From positions 18,525 through 82,524 of the forward strand of contig CACRXP010000019.1 in assembly GCA_902702965.1 (NCBI GenBank): a stretch of 64,000 bases of DNA, in the 5' to 3' direction. The translations under genes and the position numbers were made by a program. Positions 52,604-64,000 of this stretch are shown one piece after another. This DNA is from Spirometra erinaceieuropaei. Its lineage: Eukaryota; Platyhelminthes; Cestoda; Diphyllobothriidea; Diphyllobothriidae. How positions within the stretch are numbered: the stretch's first letter is position 1; the number at the start of each line of letters is the position of its first letter. Under the pieces are notes generated by a model. That model did no database searches. It worked only from the letters and a program-made list of their open reading frames with translations, and was not told where the DNA came from.

Positions 52604-55600
52604 ATTTTTTGCTGAATACACAATCAATTGCCGTTATCACCTGGTCTTTCAGGGAGCCTTTTAGAAAATTTTGTAAAAATAGTTTTTTCGGCTGTACAGA
52701 AGTTTCAAAGGAAATAAATCTCATTTCTACCTCAAGAAATGATTTGTCTTGCTTTAATTTCCTACTCATCATTACCAAATCTATGAAGTAATTTGGGCTA
52801 ATATTTTGACGGCAGGCATTAGTAATATGCACGTCTTTCCTGAGTCAGAGAAAACCCCTTATCTTTAACTATTAGAAATATTTAAGAAAGCCTTGCTTTC
52901 AGACTTTTCGTTTGCTAAAATACATGTGCGTTGAGCAAAAGGCATGCCATCACAAAACCATCTGACATTTCGCAATGAGAAAACAAAGTGTTCCAAGAGT
53001 TAAAAATCAAAAATCTGTAAAAAAAGTCTTTCAGCTCATTTATGACATGCGTTACGACCGATTGCCTAAGCAGATCGTGAGAAATATTTCTGCATTGCCA
53101 TGCCTGTACATCAATGGCACTCAATTAGGACAATAATGATGTCTGAATAAACTTTTCGCGAACAGTCTTGCATAATTTGACTCGAAAATTGCACTTGAGA
53201 GTTCCCAACTGCAAGCACTTGGAGAATGAAGTGCGTTAGAAGTAGGGGCATTTTTGGAGCAAATTGCAAAATGAGACAGCAGCTAGCAGCCGACGCAGAA
53301 CATATCCAATGAAATTGCGTTTTTTGCCAATTCGTGGTTTCATCTGCATCGGCTGAGGTAAGTTTTAGTCGATGACGGTATCATGTGTTTCTTCTATACG
53401 CACACCACTCAAGCTGTACGGCACATTAAATAAACTCTCCACATAATTTCATGTGAAGTACTAAGTGAGTCGAAAGGCTGTACAAACACGCCGACTGAAA
53501 CCCTCTCAGTGGAGAATGACTCAAATGTCTGCCCGTCACGAAAGATGACTTTCGTCAGTAGCTTAGATGTCTAGTTAAGCGTCAGCCAAGAATCAGAGTA
53601 ATTTGACGTGTGGCAGTTGGTTAACCATTTGATGCAAAGCGAGGCATTGTAGAGTAATATTGATGAACCTGCATGAATGAGCTCTTCTTCACAATGACCC
53701 AGATGGGTTTGACGCAAAATGAAAGTGATCTTTTCGATCTCCAAGATGAGGTTGTCACGGAAGAAAACTTCCCAGGAAGACGCTGAAATAGGAACTCCTT
53801 GTATATTTCCGAGGCGTTGCAATAACGTCCATGTAGATTAGGTTTTGTGTAGGAGCTTGAGTTAGTATTAAATTGAAAGTTGATTTATAATCATGTTTCA
53901 GTTCGGGTCAATGCCGGAGTTAAATTGATGACACGTGCATAGACACCCTTCCTCGAATTTCGCTCAAGACTGCCTGTAAACGTAGAAATTGGAATGTACT
54001 TCACAGCGACAATTGTAAATCCGCATATCTATGCATTATGATTACTCTTTCTCTAGTTAGGGTTCTATATCACCTAGCAACGATGTAGTTGGTTGAAGTT
54101 TGACACCTCTTTTCCATAATTGAGGAACATTGCTACTTTCAATGTAATATATTGACTGCCTTGAACTTTTTGTAAAGGTTCACAGCTACTAAGCGTTCCG
54201 AAGCAAAACAGATTTTGAAGGCCGTTACGCGTGTACTGCGTTTACGGGTGCTTCTATTTCTATTTTTGCTTCTATTTCAGCTCATACTGTACTGACTCAA
54301 CAGTAAGCTTCATTTGTGAAGAGTGTCAGAATTTGCACAACATGGCAGATTACTCGAAAACCGAAAAAACAAACAGATCAAAGCCCAGAGATAATAAAAA
54401 GCGGCATAAAGCAAATTGGCAATAAAGTAAATATTTAAAAATTCCACGTTGTTTAGAAATAAGAATCCTTTTAGAGCAGTGGAAATTTGGAAAACAACAA
54501 AAATCGTGATGCCTGAATTAACGCAATTTTAAGGTAAACAGAAAGCCTATTCATACAGAAACTGAGTAAATAAATTATCACAAATTGAATAACGTTCAAA
54601 ATTAGCGCTTTGGGGATGTTTGCATATAAATGTCCGTCAAGAGTTTGTGCAGTGTTACGTATGGTGGTTATACATCAGCCTACAGTTTGAGTATTTATTA
54701 TATAGAAATTTCAAAAGAGCTGACTGTATTTTTCCGTTTTGTATTGAATTATTTGCGACAATCTATAGCAAACATGAACTACTTTAATTTTGCCGGACAG
54801 AAGTGTCACAAGGGCGAGGTTTTATATATGCTCACATGTTGATAGACCGGCCAAGGACTGGTAAATTTGAATATGACTTAGGGAACTGACCTTCTTTCAG
54901 CTCCCTCCGCAGTTTTTTCTTGTGTCAAAAGACGCTGTGATTTGGATTATTCTAGCGTCTTTAATCGATTGTCATAATGGGTTGATTTTGTGCTGTCTTT
55001 ATTGAAACTTTAAAAATGAGATATATCTCAAAAATGTAACCAAGTAGTGGATGCCTGGACATTTTTTATAATGAGTATGGTTGTTTGGGTCATATCTGTA
55101 GGCACATCTACATACGAACTTCGTTACCGGGGAAAAGTAACCTGCGCAAGGCAATATATCTGTTCCAAACAAATTTAAAACGTTTTTCTATAAGCTGCCT
55201 ATTTACTAAGCGATCTACTTAACCGTTTTTCTGACGTCTGTTTACGTACATTACTTTTCCTTAAGGTGAAGTCAAAAATACCAAAACATTTGGTCAAATC
55301 TTTCCCTTTCTTGAAAAAATAATGATAACCTTCTGTTGCAGACGAAAGAACTTATTTTCACTGCTAGACTAAAGCGTTGTATTTGCTTTTTGTCCTGCTT
55401 TACTACTGCTTATGGACAATGAAATGATCTTATCAATAGCAAGATATTGTTAAAACTGCCAAAGGCCGGCCCGTCCAATTTCGAAGTTACACATAAGCGG
55501 GGATTAGCTCACACAAAAATATCTAGCCGTACACTTAAAAGATAACAGTTTTCCAAATTTATTTCCATTATAGTTGCTGCAGTGCGGTATCTCGCAAACG

Positions 55601-58600
55601 AATCCTAATGTTTATCACATTTTTTAAAATAAAGCTACCTGTCTCCTAGCGCACTGCAGTAAGAGGTAATAAAGACATTTTGCTGCAACGGAATTAATCC
55701 CTAGCTTGTTGTTTTGCAGCCGTTTTTCATCTTTATTTAGTCTCGGTTTTCTTCTGCAATTTCGGGTACAATCCAGTGCAAACATATGAATTTAAAATGC
55801 TTTTTAAACAACTCAGGCGCTGCCTAATCCGTGCAATGACAAATGCTAGGCCAAATGGCTCAGCCGTCGCAAGCAACTACTTTCATCTCTGCCAATGGAG
55901 GTCAGATTAATAAACATTTTGTAATTGGCATGCTATTACTTATGACAACCTGGGATTTAATGTTTGACTATCTACCTGGAAACTTCCCAGGAATAAATAT
56001 TTCTTATGCTATAACAGGCTAAGAGATTGGCAGTTGACCTATAGGCTGAAATAAGTTAGCAACTGAGATTATCGGCACATAGTTTTGTGCATCACGATCA
56101 TTTTTGAGTAAAATATCTGTATTTTCTATCGTTTGCAAAGGTAATTAGATCTCAGGCTCTTTTCAGGACGTCAGTGACTGCCCTCAATTGATTGCCCGAA
56201 AATTTAACGAGTAGACTTGGTGGTTATTAAGGCTTTCATACGAGGCCTGGTTTTAAAAGTTTTTACGCATACAGAAAATTTTAAGACGCGCCTATTTCTG
56301 CGAAAGGTAGCTTAGATCGTGGTCATATGCGGTGCAAATATTAGACTTGATCTTTGCAGAAAAAAAACTTCTCTGCAGGTGGGGCTGCTGCGAATGTATT
56401 GCTGACCACACGAAATATGTCCTATCGCCTCCACTAAAAGTACATTGCGATAGTGCTTTTGCAGATGAATGCTAAAGTTCATCCTCGTTTTTAAGAGCAC
56501 AATCACTCTTCTGACGAGTATTAATAATTGCCCGCTACAAATAGCGTACCTATTCGTATTTCACCCCGGCTGCTATATATGGATAAAAAAATCAATTTCA
56601 AAGTTGCTAAAGAATGCTTTGTTAGCCTTTGTTTACTCCATATGCCTATTTTTGAAAGGCGAATAACGCGCAAGTTCGCAGATATGGTTCAAAACCATGC
56701 TATTCGTAGAGAACGTCGAAATACAAATGACATGCTCGGGAGCATTTGTCGATGAATCGACTAAGAATCATATTCTGCACGAGGAAAGGCATGTTGCCTG
56801 ACTTGTTAAATTATCAAATCTTATTTGACCACCAACCTTAAGGTCCCTGGGTAACTAACTGCAGTCCAGTGTGTACTTGGGCAATTCCCACAGCTCCCAT
56901 CCAGACGATATTCACAATAACTGAGGCTACGTGACGCACTCCGAACAGACAAGATTCTGTTGGGTTAATCAAAATGCATCTTTAATGTTGTAACGCTGTA
57001 ACAAATATGCTTCAACCTCCTACAGAGCGGTTGTGAAAATCATAATAGTAAATTAAACTCTTGTTGTAGAAAGTAACTGAAGAGGCTGCGCAACACCATC
57101 TATTATGGGCCACATAGTTAATCATCAAACGGTTGTAATTTATGGTGGGAAATCGACCACCTCATAAATTTATCACGTCCATTTTTATGTGCAAAGCAGG
57201 ATTTGCGATTTTGTGAACATTTATCATTGTGTGTAGACGGAGCGTCTAACTCCGTCAGGTTTATTTTGTACAGCCCTAAGCGGAACTTGGGCGCAAAGTA
57301 TAATAGATGAACAGAGGCAAAGAAATGAGATCGAATAGTTCAGGCAGAAATTTTATTTGTTTGATGTTTCGGATTCACACTCTTACTTATCATTAAATAT
57401 CACAATTGACGGGCCCCCCGCTCCCTAGGTTCCCGAAACTTAGCCGTTTGCTTCTTCAGAACAACAGACTGCTCCCTGTTTCTCGGCTGTTTTCTAAGTT
57501 TAATGGGAGAAATATTCTCAGCGGGCGCGGAACGGTACTATCACCCTACGGTTTGATGATTTCTTAGAAGCTAAATTGTGTATGTTTGGACTCATCCGTC
57601 AAATTCACCATCTAAAAGGTTTTAACTCCCTTGCGCGAGTCCATTCTGTACATTATTGTAATTGCAAACCGCCTTTTTATTTTGAAATTCTACCACTTCC
57701 CTAGAATTACTTTGTGGTGTAGACCTACTGATCGTTCAGGCCATCAATAGAACGGCAGTAGTTCGTTTAATGGTACAGTAAATTTTGTCCTTCATAATTG
57801 CCAAGTGAAAAGTCTAGTTGACTGGTCTGGCAGTTATCACGTTGCTGCAGATTTTAGTTTGCCGTTTTATGTGGCGCCAGCATGAGAGATTGCGAAGCAT
57901 TTTGATGTTATCCACTAGTCTGGGTCCTACATTTACTGATGCCTCCTCTAAATTCAATAACTCGTCACTTTGCCCCTGATATGTCGGAATGATGACCTTC
58001 CATCTCAGGCGACTTTTGACAGAACACCTGAAGATTTTGACACACCTCACCCTATTCTGTTCAAGCATGACCTTGTACTTCTGCAGAATCCAGTGGCAGA
58101 TAGTGATTAGGGCCTTCGTAACGGATAAATTTGTTGTTACCATTCCCGACTTGATACAAAAATGAGCGTCTTGAAAACAATATTTCACCCTAGGCTTTAG
58201 GCTTTTCTTGTTGTCATTCATTTAATTTAGGCAGCACCTAAATTCCTTGTTATTGTACCATTCCAAATAAGCGCAAGCATTTGCCAATGGGAGACCTATC
58301 AACTTCGAATACTTGAAACATTTTTCTAGGTGTTTACCATCGATCCTGGCCAATAGAAATTTTCTAAATCTTTAACTTTATGTTTTTAAACCTTTTCTGA
58401 AGGCTCATCACTTACCTTATCAAAAGCACTATTTTAATGCGCTCAACCATTTCTCTTATTTTCTTTTGAAAACACTTTTTCATTTACAACATCTCCTATG
58501 TAAACAACGTCTCTCAATAGAACGTTTGAAAAATTTAAACTTCAATGCGATGCCTCCCCAATGGTTTTTTTTGACGCAGACTTTTCCATTCTCCATAAAA

Positions 58601-59941
58601 TAAAAAACACTGTTGTTAACTTTTCAATCAAATGTCATGAACTAAATAAGACAAATTCGTTTAAATACTTTAGTTACCCGCAACTTGTACTTCTTACAAA
58701 TTTGAAAACAAATTGACACCAACTAAGTTCCTAACCCAATAAATTTTTCTATCCATGATTCGTTTGTTTAATGTAATGCAGTCGCACTGTAGGCGGATCG
58801 CACATTCTGTCCACTTCAGTAAACAGGGAAGACGTGCCCATTTAAATGTGACGACTAATATTATAATGTTTTGGCATTCTTTGGTGTGAATTGACTGAAG
58901 GGCGAAAAACAGGAATCCGGTTGATGTACGGTGGTAAAGAGCCCATACATGGGCGGGAGTTCTGAAAAAACGGGGAATTCAACTGCTCTCAACGAAGCAA
59001 CCCAGAAGATTCGCTACATTCCGCATGACTTCCGTCAATGAGTCAAAAAGTAGCAACAGTTGCCGCCGCGTTTAAAGCCAGAAATGTGAGGATTAGGCAT
59101 CTACCACGGGTACAAAGTCATGAAAAAGCTCCTTTTAAATCCATATTGACAAGGACACCTCGCATCCGACGTTTGAAAGTCCTTTTGAAGTTATGCGTTT
59201 CAGTGGGATGGGGAACTGTTTCTGAGATATTAGCTTATTTAGAAGGAACCAATCAACTGGTTTTCAGACCACCAGGGCTGCACGTGTTTTACGCCAGTTA
59301 TTTCCACAACCATCATGATGCTGGAGTATGCAAAGTCGAAAGCCAAGATTTATTAAGGGTCGCGCGTCAAGACTAAAAATGCTAAATTGGTCGCTTCGGG
59401 CACCAGTGAACACCAAAAATGTGCGATCTCCCACCAAAAAATGAACTCTTGCCATCGAAAATGTGCACGCCCGGTGCAAGTTGCGTTCGCCAATCCATGG
59501 CAACTCAACGAGGATTTGACTTGCGGTTCACGCGCAAGCCCCTCGCATGCAGCCTCCGGTTAATGGTCAGAAAGAATAATAGTTAACTGCTGGTGACAGT
59601 GGATTTAACATTTGGTAATCGGACATACCTCAATTCTGAGTAAAACACTCTCCAACACGATGACTGACTGCGCTCTGTCATACAAACGCACGACTGCGTT
59701 TGAGGTTTTAGGAAGTTCTCTGTAGGGTTGGGTAGTTGGTGCTTTTGTATGTATAAGAACTAACCATAGACAATAGCAGATAATGCAGCAGTACTTAGCA
59801 TTATTTTTGCAAACATTTTAAAACATAAAATGTCTTTTCCATCCCATGTACTATACGCTTCGCACTTAAACACATTATTGTCTTTGCAATCAGACAAAGA
59901 GAAATGACGTACGGAAATAAAATTGTGGACATTTTTTGAAC
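52604..59941. other. 7.3 kb anonymous AT-rich stretch
   Basis: No gene, RNA or repeat copy was recognised. The longest frames (135 codons minus at 57,814-58,221; 112 codons plus at 59,038-59,376) show no motif I can name. Confidence 0.4.
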
Positions 59942-60130
59942 TGTAGGCAGAATGCTATTACAGAAGAAGACAAGGGTAACTGGAATGGCCATTTCTGGCT
60001 CATCAGCCGTCGTCAGTCAGCCATATCCAACCCCGAAGTGTGGAACGCCCGAGCCTCGAACTCGCGACATGTTGGTTTAGAAGTCCCCGCCTCTACCCAC
60101 CGGGCCACGAGCCCGTTGCCCTGTCGGTTT
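59942..60130 (-). mobile_element. SINE copy S5 with tRNA-derived head
   Basis: Minus strand: head GGGCTCGTGGCCCGGTGGGT with A box, then GCGAGTTCGAGGCTCGGG with B box (T stem CGAG/CTCG), then the body GGCTGACTGACGACGGC and GGCCATTCCAGTTACCC and a GTAATAGCATTCTGCC tail. An internal pol III promoter plus a fixed body and tail defines a tRNA-derived SINE. No poly(A) tail is seen, so the tail probably mimics the 3' end of a partner LINE. Confidence 0.8.
60048..60114 (-). promoter_or_regulatory. Internal pol III promoter (A and B boxes) of SINE S5
   Basis: A box TGGCCCGGTGGGTAGAGG and B box GAGTTCGAGGC, spaced as in a tRNA gene of about 70 nt. The cloverleaf is imperfect at the anticodon arm. RNA polymerase III should recognise such boxes. 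Confidence 0.75.
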
Positions 60131-60566
60131 AGGGGACGCTCACCGATCGTTCATACGGAACTCACTCGTTCCGTTGTGCCTTAAGGACTCTCTCTCGAGC
60201 CCAACCAGCAGCCGCACAGCGGCGCATGACATATAGGCAGAATAGTATTACCGATAAAGACAAGGGAGACTGGAATGGCCATTTCTGGCTTAATGGCCGT
60301 CGTCAGCCAGCCATACCCAAGCCCGAAGTGTGGAACAGGTCGCGAGTTCGAGGCTCGGGTGTTCCACATTTCGGGCTTGGGTATGGCTGGCTGACGACGG
60401 CTATTAAGCCAGAAATGGCCATTCCAGTCTCCCTTGTCTTTGTCGGTAATAGCATGCCGCCTATATATCATGCGCCGCTGTGCGGCTGCTGGTTGGGCTC
60501 GAGAGAGAGTCCTTAAGGCACAACGGAACGAGTGAGTTCCGTATGAACGATCGGTCAGCGTCCCCT
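60131..60566. repeat. Large SINE palindrome, 207-bp arms
   Basis: The left arm 60,131-60,337 and right arm 60,360-60,566 are reverse complements with only a handful of mismatches. The 22-bp spacer is the SINE B-box segment (GGTCGCGAGTTCGAGGCTCG). Each arm holds SINE body, tail and the leader of an adjoining unit (GCGCCGCTGTGCGGCTGCTG). The layout is therefore S5 and a second unit in tandem (minus), then an inverted unit (plus). Open frames of 96 codons on both strands are produced by the symmetry and are not genes. Confidence 0.88.
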
Positions 60567-61167
60567 TCCATTTTTTGAACTCTTCTCTGCGAAATAACGG
60601 AGATGAGCGACGTCTAAATTGTGTCTTTTGGTAATTTTTCTCAAACGATGTCAGCAGCCTGATTCTCCTTTCGCAATTCGCAATGCAAGCTCGGTCTGAT
60701 CATCTTCCGTTGTGCGCCTAACGTTTGAACGGGAATTTGATAGACTGAGCGGCAAAGTGCTTTTTGAGACGGCAGTTGAGAAACCTACAATTCCTTTTCA
60801 AAAGTGGCACAGACATGAGCTTCACCGACATTCCACCGACATTTGATAATGCTAGGCCAAATGGCCTTTACTATGAGTGCTCAGCTAGGCAAGGCTATCC
60901 TAATTGTGCTATCGTTATCTTTTTTCCTGCGATTGAATCGTTCAAATTTGATTCATTGGGTTCGTTCCCCATTTTTTACGAGAATTTGGAGAATTTCAGT
61001 TTTACACCTTCCAGGCTAGCAAAGCATGCTTTTTGCATGTAGGTCTGCGCATGTGTAAGCAAGTAGAGAGACTAATCGAGCAGCGGAGCAGTTTACTTGT
61101 TGCCTAGTACTTTCGAGCCTAGCAGAAGTCCATTCTCAGAAATAGTTGTTACAAATGAACGAGTGGC
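60567..61167. other. Anonymous stretch
   Basis: A 92-codon plus-strand frame (60,764-61,042) is open, but no domain is recognised. Confidence 0.35.
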
Positions 61168-61590
61168 AGTTGAGAGTTCGGCCTTCGTTGCCGACGATGT
61201 CCACCGTGTGCTCCACGGCAAGGTTCAGCAGACACGGTGACATGCGCGTGATTTAATTTTTGGGGAATGTAGACTTGCGCAGCATCTGCTGCACTATCTC
61301 TTCCCATTCCCCACCTGGACCCGGTGTCAAGACGTAGTCAAGGAGACCAGAGACGAGATAGAGCGCAGGTGAATGACACGGTCGAGCCCGCACCTTTACG
61401 CTCCACTCCACACACCCTGCTCCATGCAGGATTTTAACCACCAACAAAGAATGAAGGCTGACGCGGCCGGAGCCGCACCTAGGCGTGCCATCACATCAGG
61501 TTCGGATCGCACGGAAGGGAGTGCCATAGGCCACTCCAATCAAAAACATAGCAATGAGCCGACTGCGGGGTCCATGTTATCCCTTTAGTT
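61168..61590 (+). repeat. Dispersed repeat R1, longest copy
   Basis: GAGAGTTCGGCCTTCG, GTCCACCGTGTGCTCCACGG, GACACGGTGACATGCGCGTG, GCAGCATCTGCTGCACTATC, CCCGGTGTCAAGACGTAGTC and CAAGGAGACCAGAGAC. It is the best reference copy for the family, with relatives at 48,838 (+), 27,520 (-) and 11,352 (-). The 3' boundary is uncertain. Confidence 0.72.
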
Positions 61591-64000
61591 GGCAGCCTTA
61601 TAAGCCACGGTCTTTTGCGCACCGTGACAACTTCAAGTGCGTCAGATTGGTTTTAATGAGGAAACGGCGCTGACTCGTCAAACTCACTCTCTCTCTTCCC
61701 GTTCCCAGGCCCCAGTAGCTGTCTGAGTCAGGTGCGGGTAATGAGCACGGTGGCTGACATCTCAAGTGACCTTGTCTGAGTACGCCACATGTACGATCTG
61801 GCACTCTAAACACAAGCGCCAGGATTTCACACAACGTGAGTGCGACAGTTATAGGGGTGATGCTCAGTCATCGACTGATGCCTCGAGATGGAAAATGACT
61901 GCATGCTGATCTGTGTCATCACGCTTTAAACGTGCACATTAGCTGAAGTGAGATACTGTTGCTAGTCCAACGGGTGTGAAGATATGACTTAGTAGTGGTT
62001 TCTGAAGTAATCTGGAGCGTTTGCATACAATTTCGAGCTTGACCAATTAATCCCTGTTTCAAAGGAATAAGGGCGAGATTCATTGTGCCTGCGTCAACTT
62101 GTGCAAGGGTATGACCATGACAACGTGAGGGATTTGGAAACATGCAAGGTTTCTGAAAAATGTTCGATAGCTCTGAATGCTGAACATACTGAGCAGACTA
62201 AAGATACTGATTAAAGGAATTTGACCATCGTTTAACCGGCGGAAATAGAAGAGCAATCCGTACAAAGCTTTAGTAACCAATTGGTTGTGCGCGTTGCTAG
62301 AAAGTGTCAGGAGTTGGCTGTTAAGAAAAATAAAAACAATTTGCTGAAAGTGTGCGAAAGTCATTTAGAATTTGCAACCTAATAGGTTGTGCGCTGCTTT
62401 TCGCATGATGTAACTCAAAGAAACTTAGAATATAAGTAGCGAAGAATATAATGTACGGGGTTATGCTACCATGTGATTGAATATCATTCCACGCAGCTCG
62501 ATAAATTACCTTCGGGAATAATTCACTCGCAATTTGTCTTACTAATTTTTGTTTCTTATGCAAATTCAGTCGTAGGTGGTAACCAATACGAGCAATAAAT
62601 TTACAGCATGGAAGATAGGTTGACAAACGTTTTTCTATAAATTTTATTTAGCAAATTAAATTAAGCAAGCGGTTCAATCTGAGCACCCGATGAAAGTATA
62701 GGCAATTAGCTCTCTTGGGAAATGGATTTAAAATTAATCGTTTGACGAAATCTGTTGTAGGAAACTGCTTAATGGGAATCTCCCCAAAATACATTTAGTT
62801 CCTAAACAAAGATAAATTTTTGTGTTTCAGGAACGTAAAGCTGGCCGAAGATGTACATAATTTGTGTATTTTTTTGAACTTCCATCATCAGAAATTACAG
62901 CAACAACAAAATTGAGCGTTATGTGAGGTATTAGCTAGTTAGCAGTCAGGGATGCGAGCTTGAAGATAACTGCATTTAACTGTGTATGCTGGCGTCAGAT
63001 CGCTATATCGATCTACTAATGTCTCATCCGTGGCCTAGGTTTCATTTAACTTTCGACTGTTTATGCTTCTGGCGTGGGCGATCATCATGGCACCTGTGAA
63101 ATTCAACTTTGCGTTTTCTTCCATTCTTGAGCAACAAAGCATCACCTAGGTCAGCATTAAGAGTCTGCTAATGCCTGTTTGTTTAAGACAAATCTACCTC
63201 TGACTTGTTTTTACGGCTTCCACTTCAAGTTCCATGGGTAGTAATTGGTCCTTCCTCAGCATGACATCATATTGTATTTCCAATGTTCAGAAGTCATTGC
63301 AAAAAGCATGAATTCGTGAATTATGCTATGGACTAAAGTTAAAAGAAGAGGCAATATCTTACTATAGTCCAGAAAAATTGAATTTAAAGTGGATTCTTTC
63401 CTAAGAAAGAAAGCAAAATAACGCAAACATCAAAAATCTGCCAAAGCCGTTTGAGCTACTTGCTTGGTGAAGTCATGCATGCGAGTGAAAAGATGTTCCG
63501 TGTAAAGAACCACAGTCAGTGGCATGTCTCATAGTCAGTGAAATATTGTGCTAATTTCCCGCGTTTGTGTGACACGAGCTATTACTCGGGAAATTTAAAT
63601 ACCATCCAAATGCAAAAAGTGACAAGATTGCCGTAACTTCGGTTTAAAACGCCATTCCTCAAACGTCGTTTAATGCTATAGCTTGATGTAGAAAGCTAAG
63701 AACGCCGGATGTTTCTCGGTTATTGCTATGCGTGCTCAACGCCATTAAGGTTAAATAGAAACGGAAGCACTAACTTCTTGTGTCTGTGTAATATTTTAAA
63801 CAGAAAGATAGCTTTATTTTCTCCCAAACACTCGTAAAGACTCCCTGCTCTTGTCTATCAAGCGGGGGCGTTGCAGCTGATACCTACTTACCGCAGATGT
63901 TGCGTATAAAAATAACGATAACTGGAGCACCCAATATGGCGGCCGGTATCCTGACAGTTTCTTTCAGGTTTATCTCTTCCTGCCAGCGGATTGTAAGAAA
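61591..64000. other. Anonymous stretch to window end
   Basis: AT-rich, with open frames below about 100 codons and no motif or repeat copy recognised. Confidence 0.4.

Noticed and set aside
57814..58221. 135-codon minus-strand frame in an AT-rich region
   Set aside because: No domain, no repeated partner and no splice-linked neighbour that I can recognise. A frame this long is plausible by chance in 64 kb.
60181..60516. 96-codon open frames on both strands in the SINE cluster
   Set aside because: They are mirror images created by the palindrome and consist of SINE sequence.
1..64000. CRISPR array, bacterial operon or prophage
   Set aside because: No regularly spaced short repeats, no ribosome-binding-site-led gene strings and no phage genes. 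Content is typical of an animal genome.

Overview
The window reads as a repeat-rich, intron/intergenic-type stretch of an animal nuclear genome, not a bacterial or viral sequence. There are no operons, Shine-Dalgarno-led gene strings or recognisable host exons. Almost everything that can be named is a transposable element or a relic of one. Penelope-like elements (PLEs) with minimal hammerhead ribozymes, CR1-type non-LTR retrotransposons, tRNA-derived SINEs, long-TIR foldback MITEs, CA/CTT/TAA microsatellites and degenerate CCCTAA-like blocks together suggest a flatworm. A pseudophyllidean tapeworm is my best guess, from general resemblance only; I could not search any database.

Layout. 0-17 kb is the PLE-rich part: copy 1 (about 1.69-2.94 kb), copy 2 (3.79-4.86 kb), copy 3 (10.48-11.35 kb, minus strand, with a second ribozyme relic at 11.75-11.84 kb) and copy 4 (14.61-16.33 kb). 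Copy 4 carries the only long open frame among the PLEs: 430 codons, RT motifs B and C plus a GIY-YIG endonuclease. A 346-bp-period direct repeat lies at 5.6-6.1 kb and a telomere-like dispersed repeat at 7.56-7.88 kb. A complete 910-bp foldback MITE with TA duplications occupies 16,861-17,770. 20.8-25.5 kb is a nearly full-length but dead CR1-like element (ORF1, AP-endonuclease plus RT ORF2, 8-bp 3' repeats), followed by pieces of two other non-LTR reverse transcriptases (25.53-26.38 and 27.94-28.72 kb). 28.7-35.9 kb is AT-rich and anonymous. 35.9-49.2 kb is a nest of MITE and SINE copies, a fifth PLE (43.17-43.84 kb) and a solo ribozyme-bearing PLE end (48.65-48.79 kb). 49-64 kb is mostly anonymous, except for a 330-bp repeated pair at 51.5/52.3 kb and a SINE cluster at 59.9-60.6 kb that contains a 207-bp-arm palindrome.

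How the parts relate. No gene appears to encode a cellular function. The autonomous machinery (PLE RT/endonuclease, CR1 endonuclease/RT) is broken in every copy seen here. The SINEs and MITEs are non-autonomous and would depend on enzymes encoded elsewhere. The most interesting signal is the PLE architecture. In four of five copies the truncated 5' side of the coding strand is fused to an inverted piece of the element's own 3' region. In one of these the fusion point falls exactly on the predicted hammerhead cleavage site. The hammerhead cores also show compensatory changes between subfamilies. Most short open frames of 60-135 codons elsewhere have no family resemblance I can defend and are left out.
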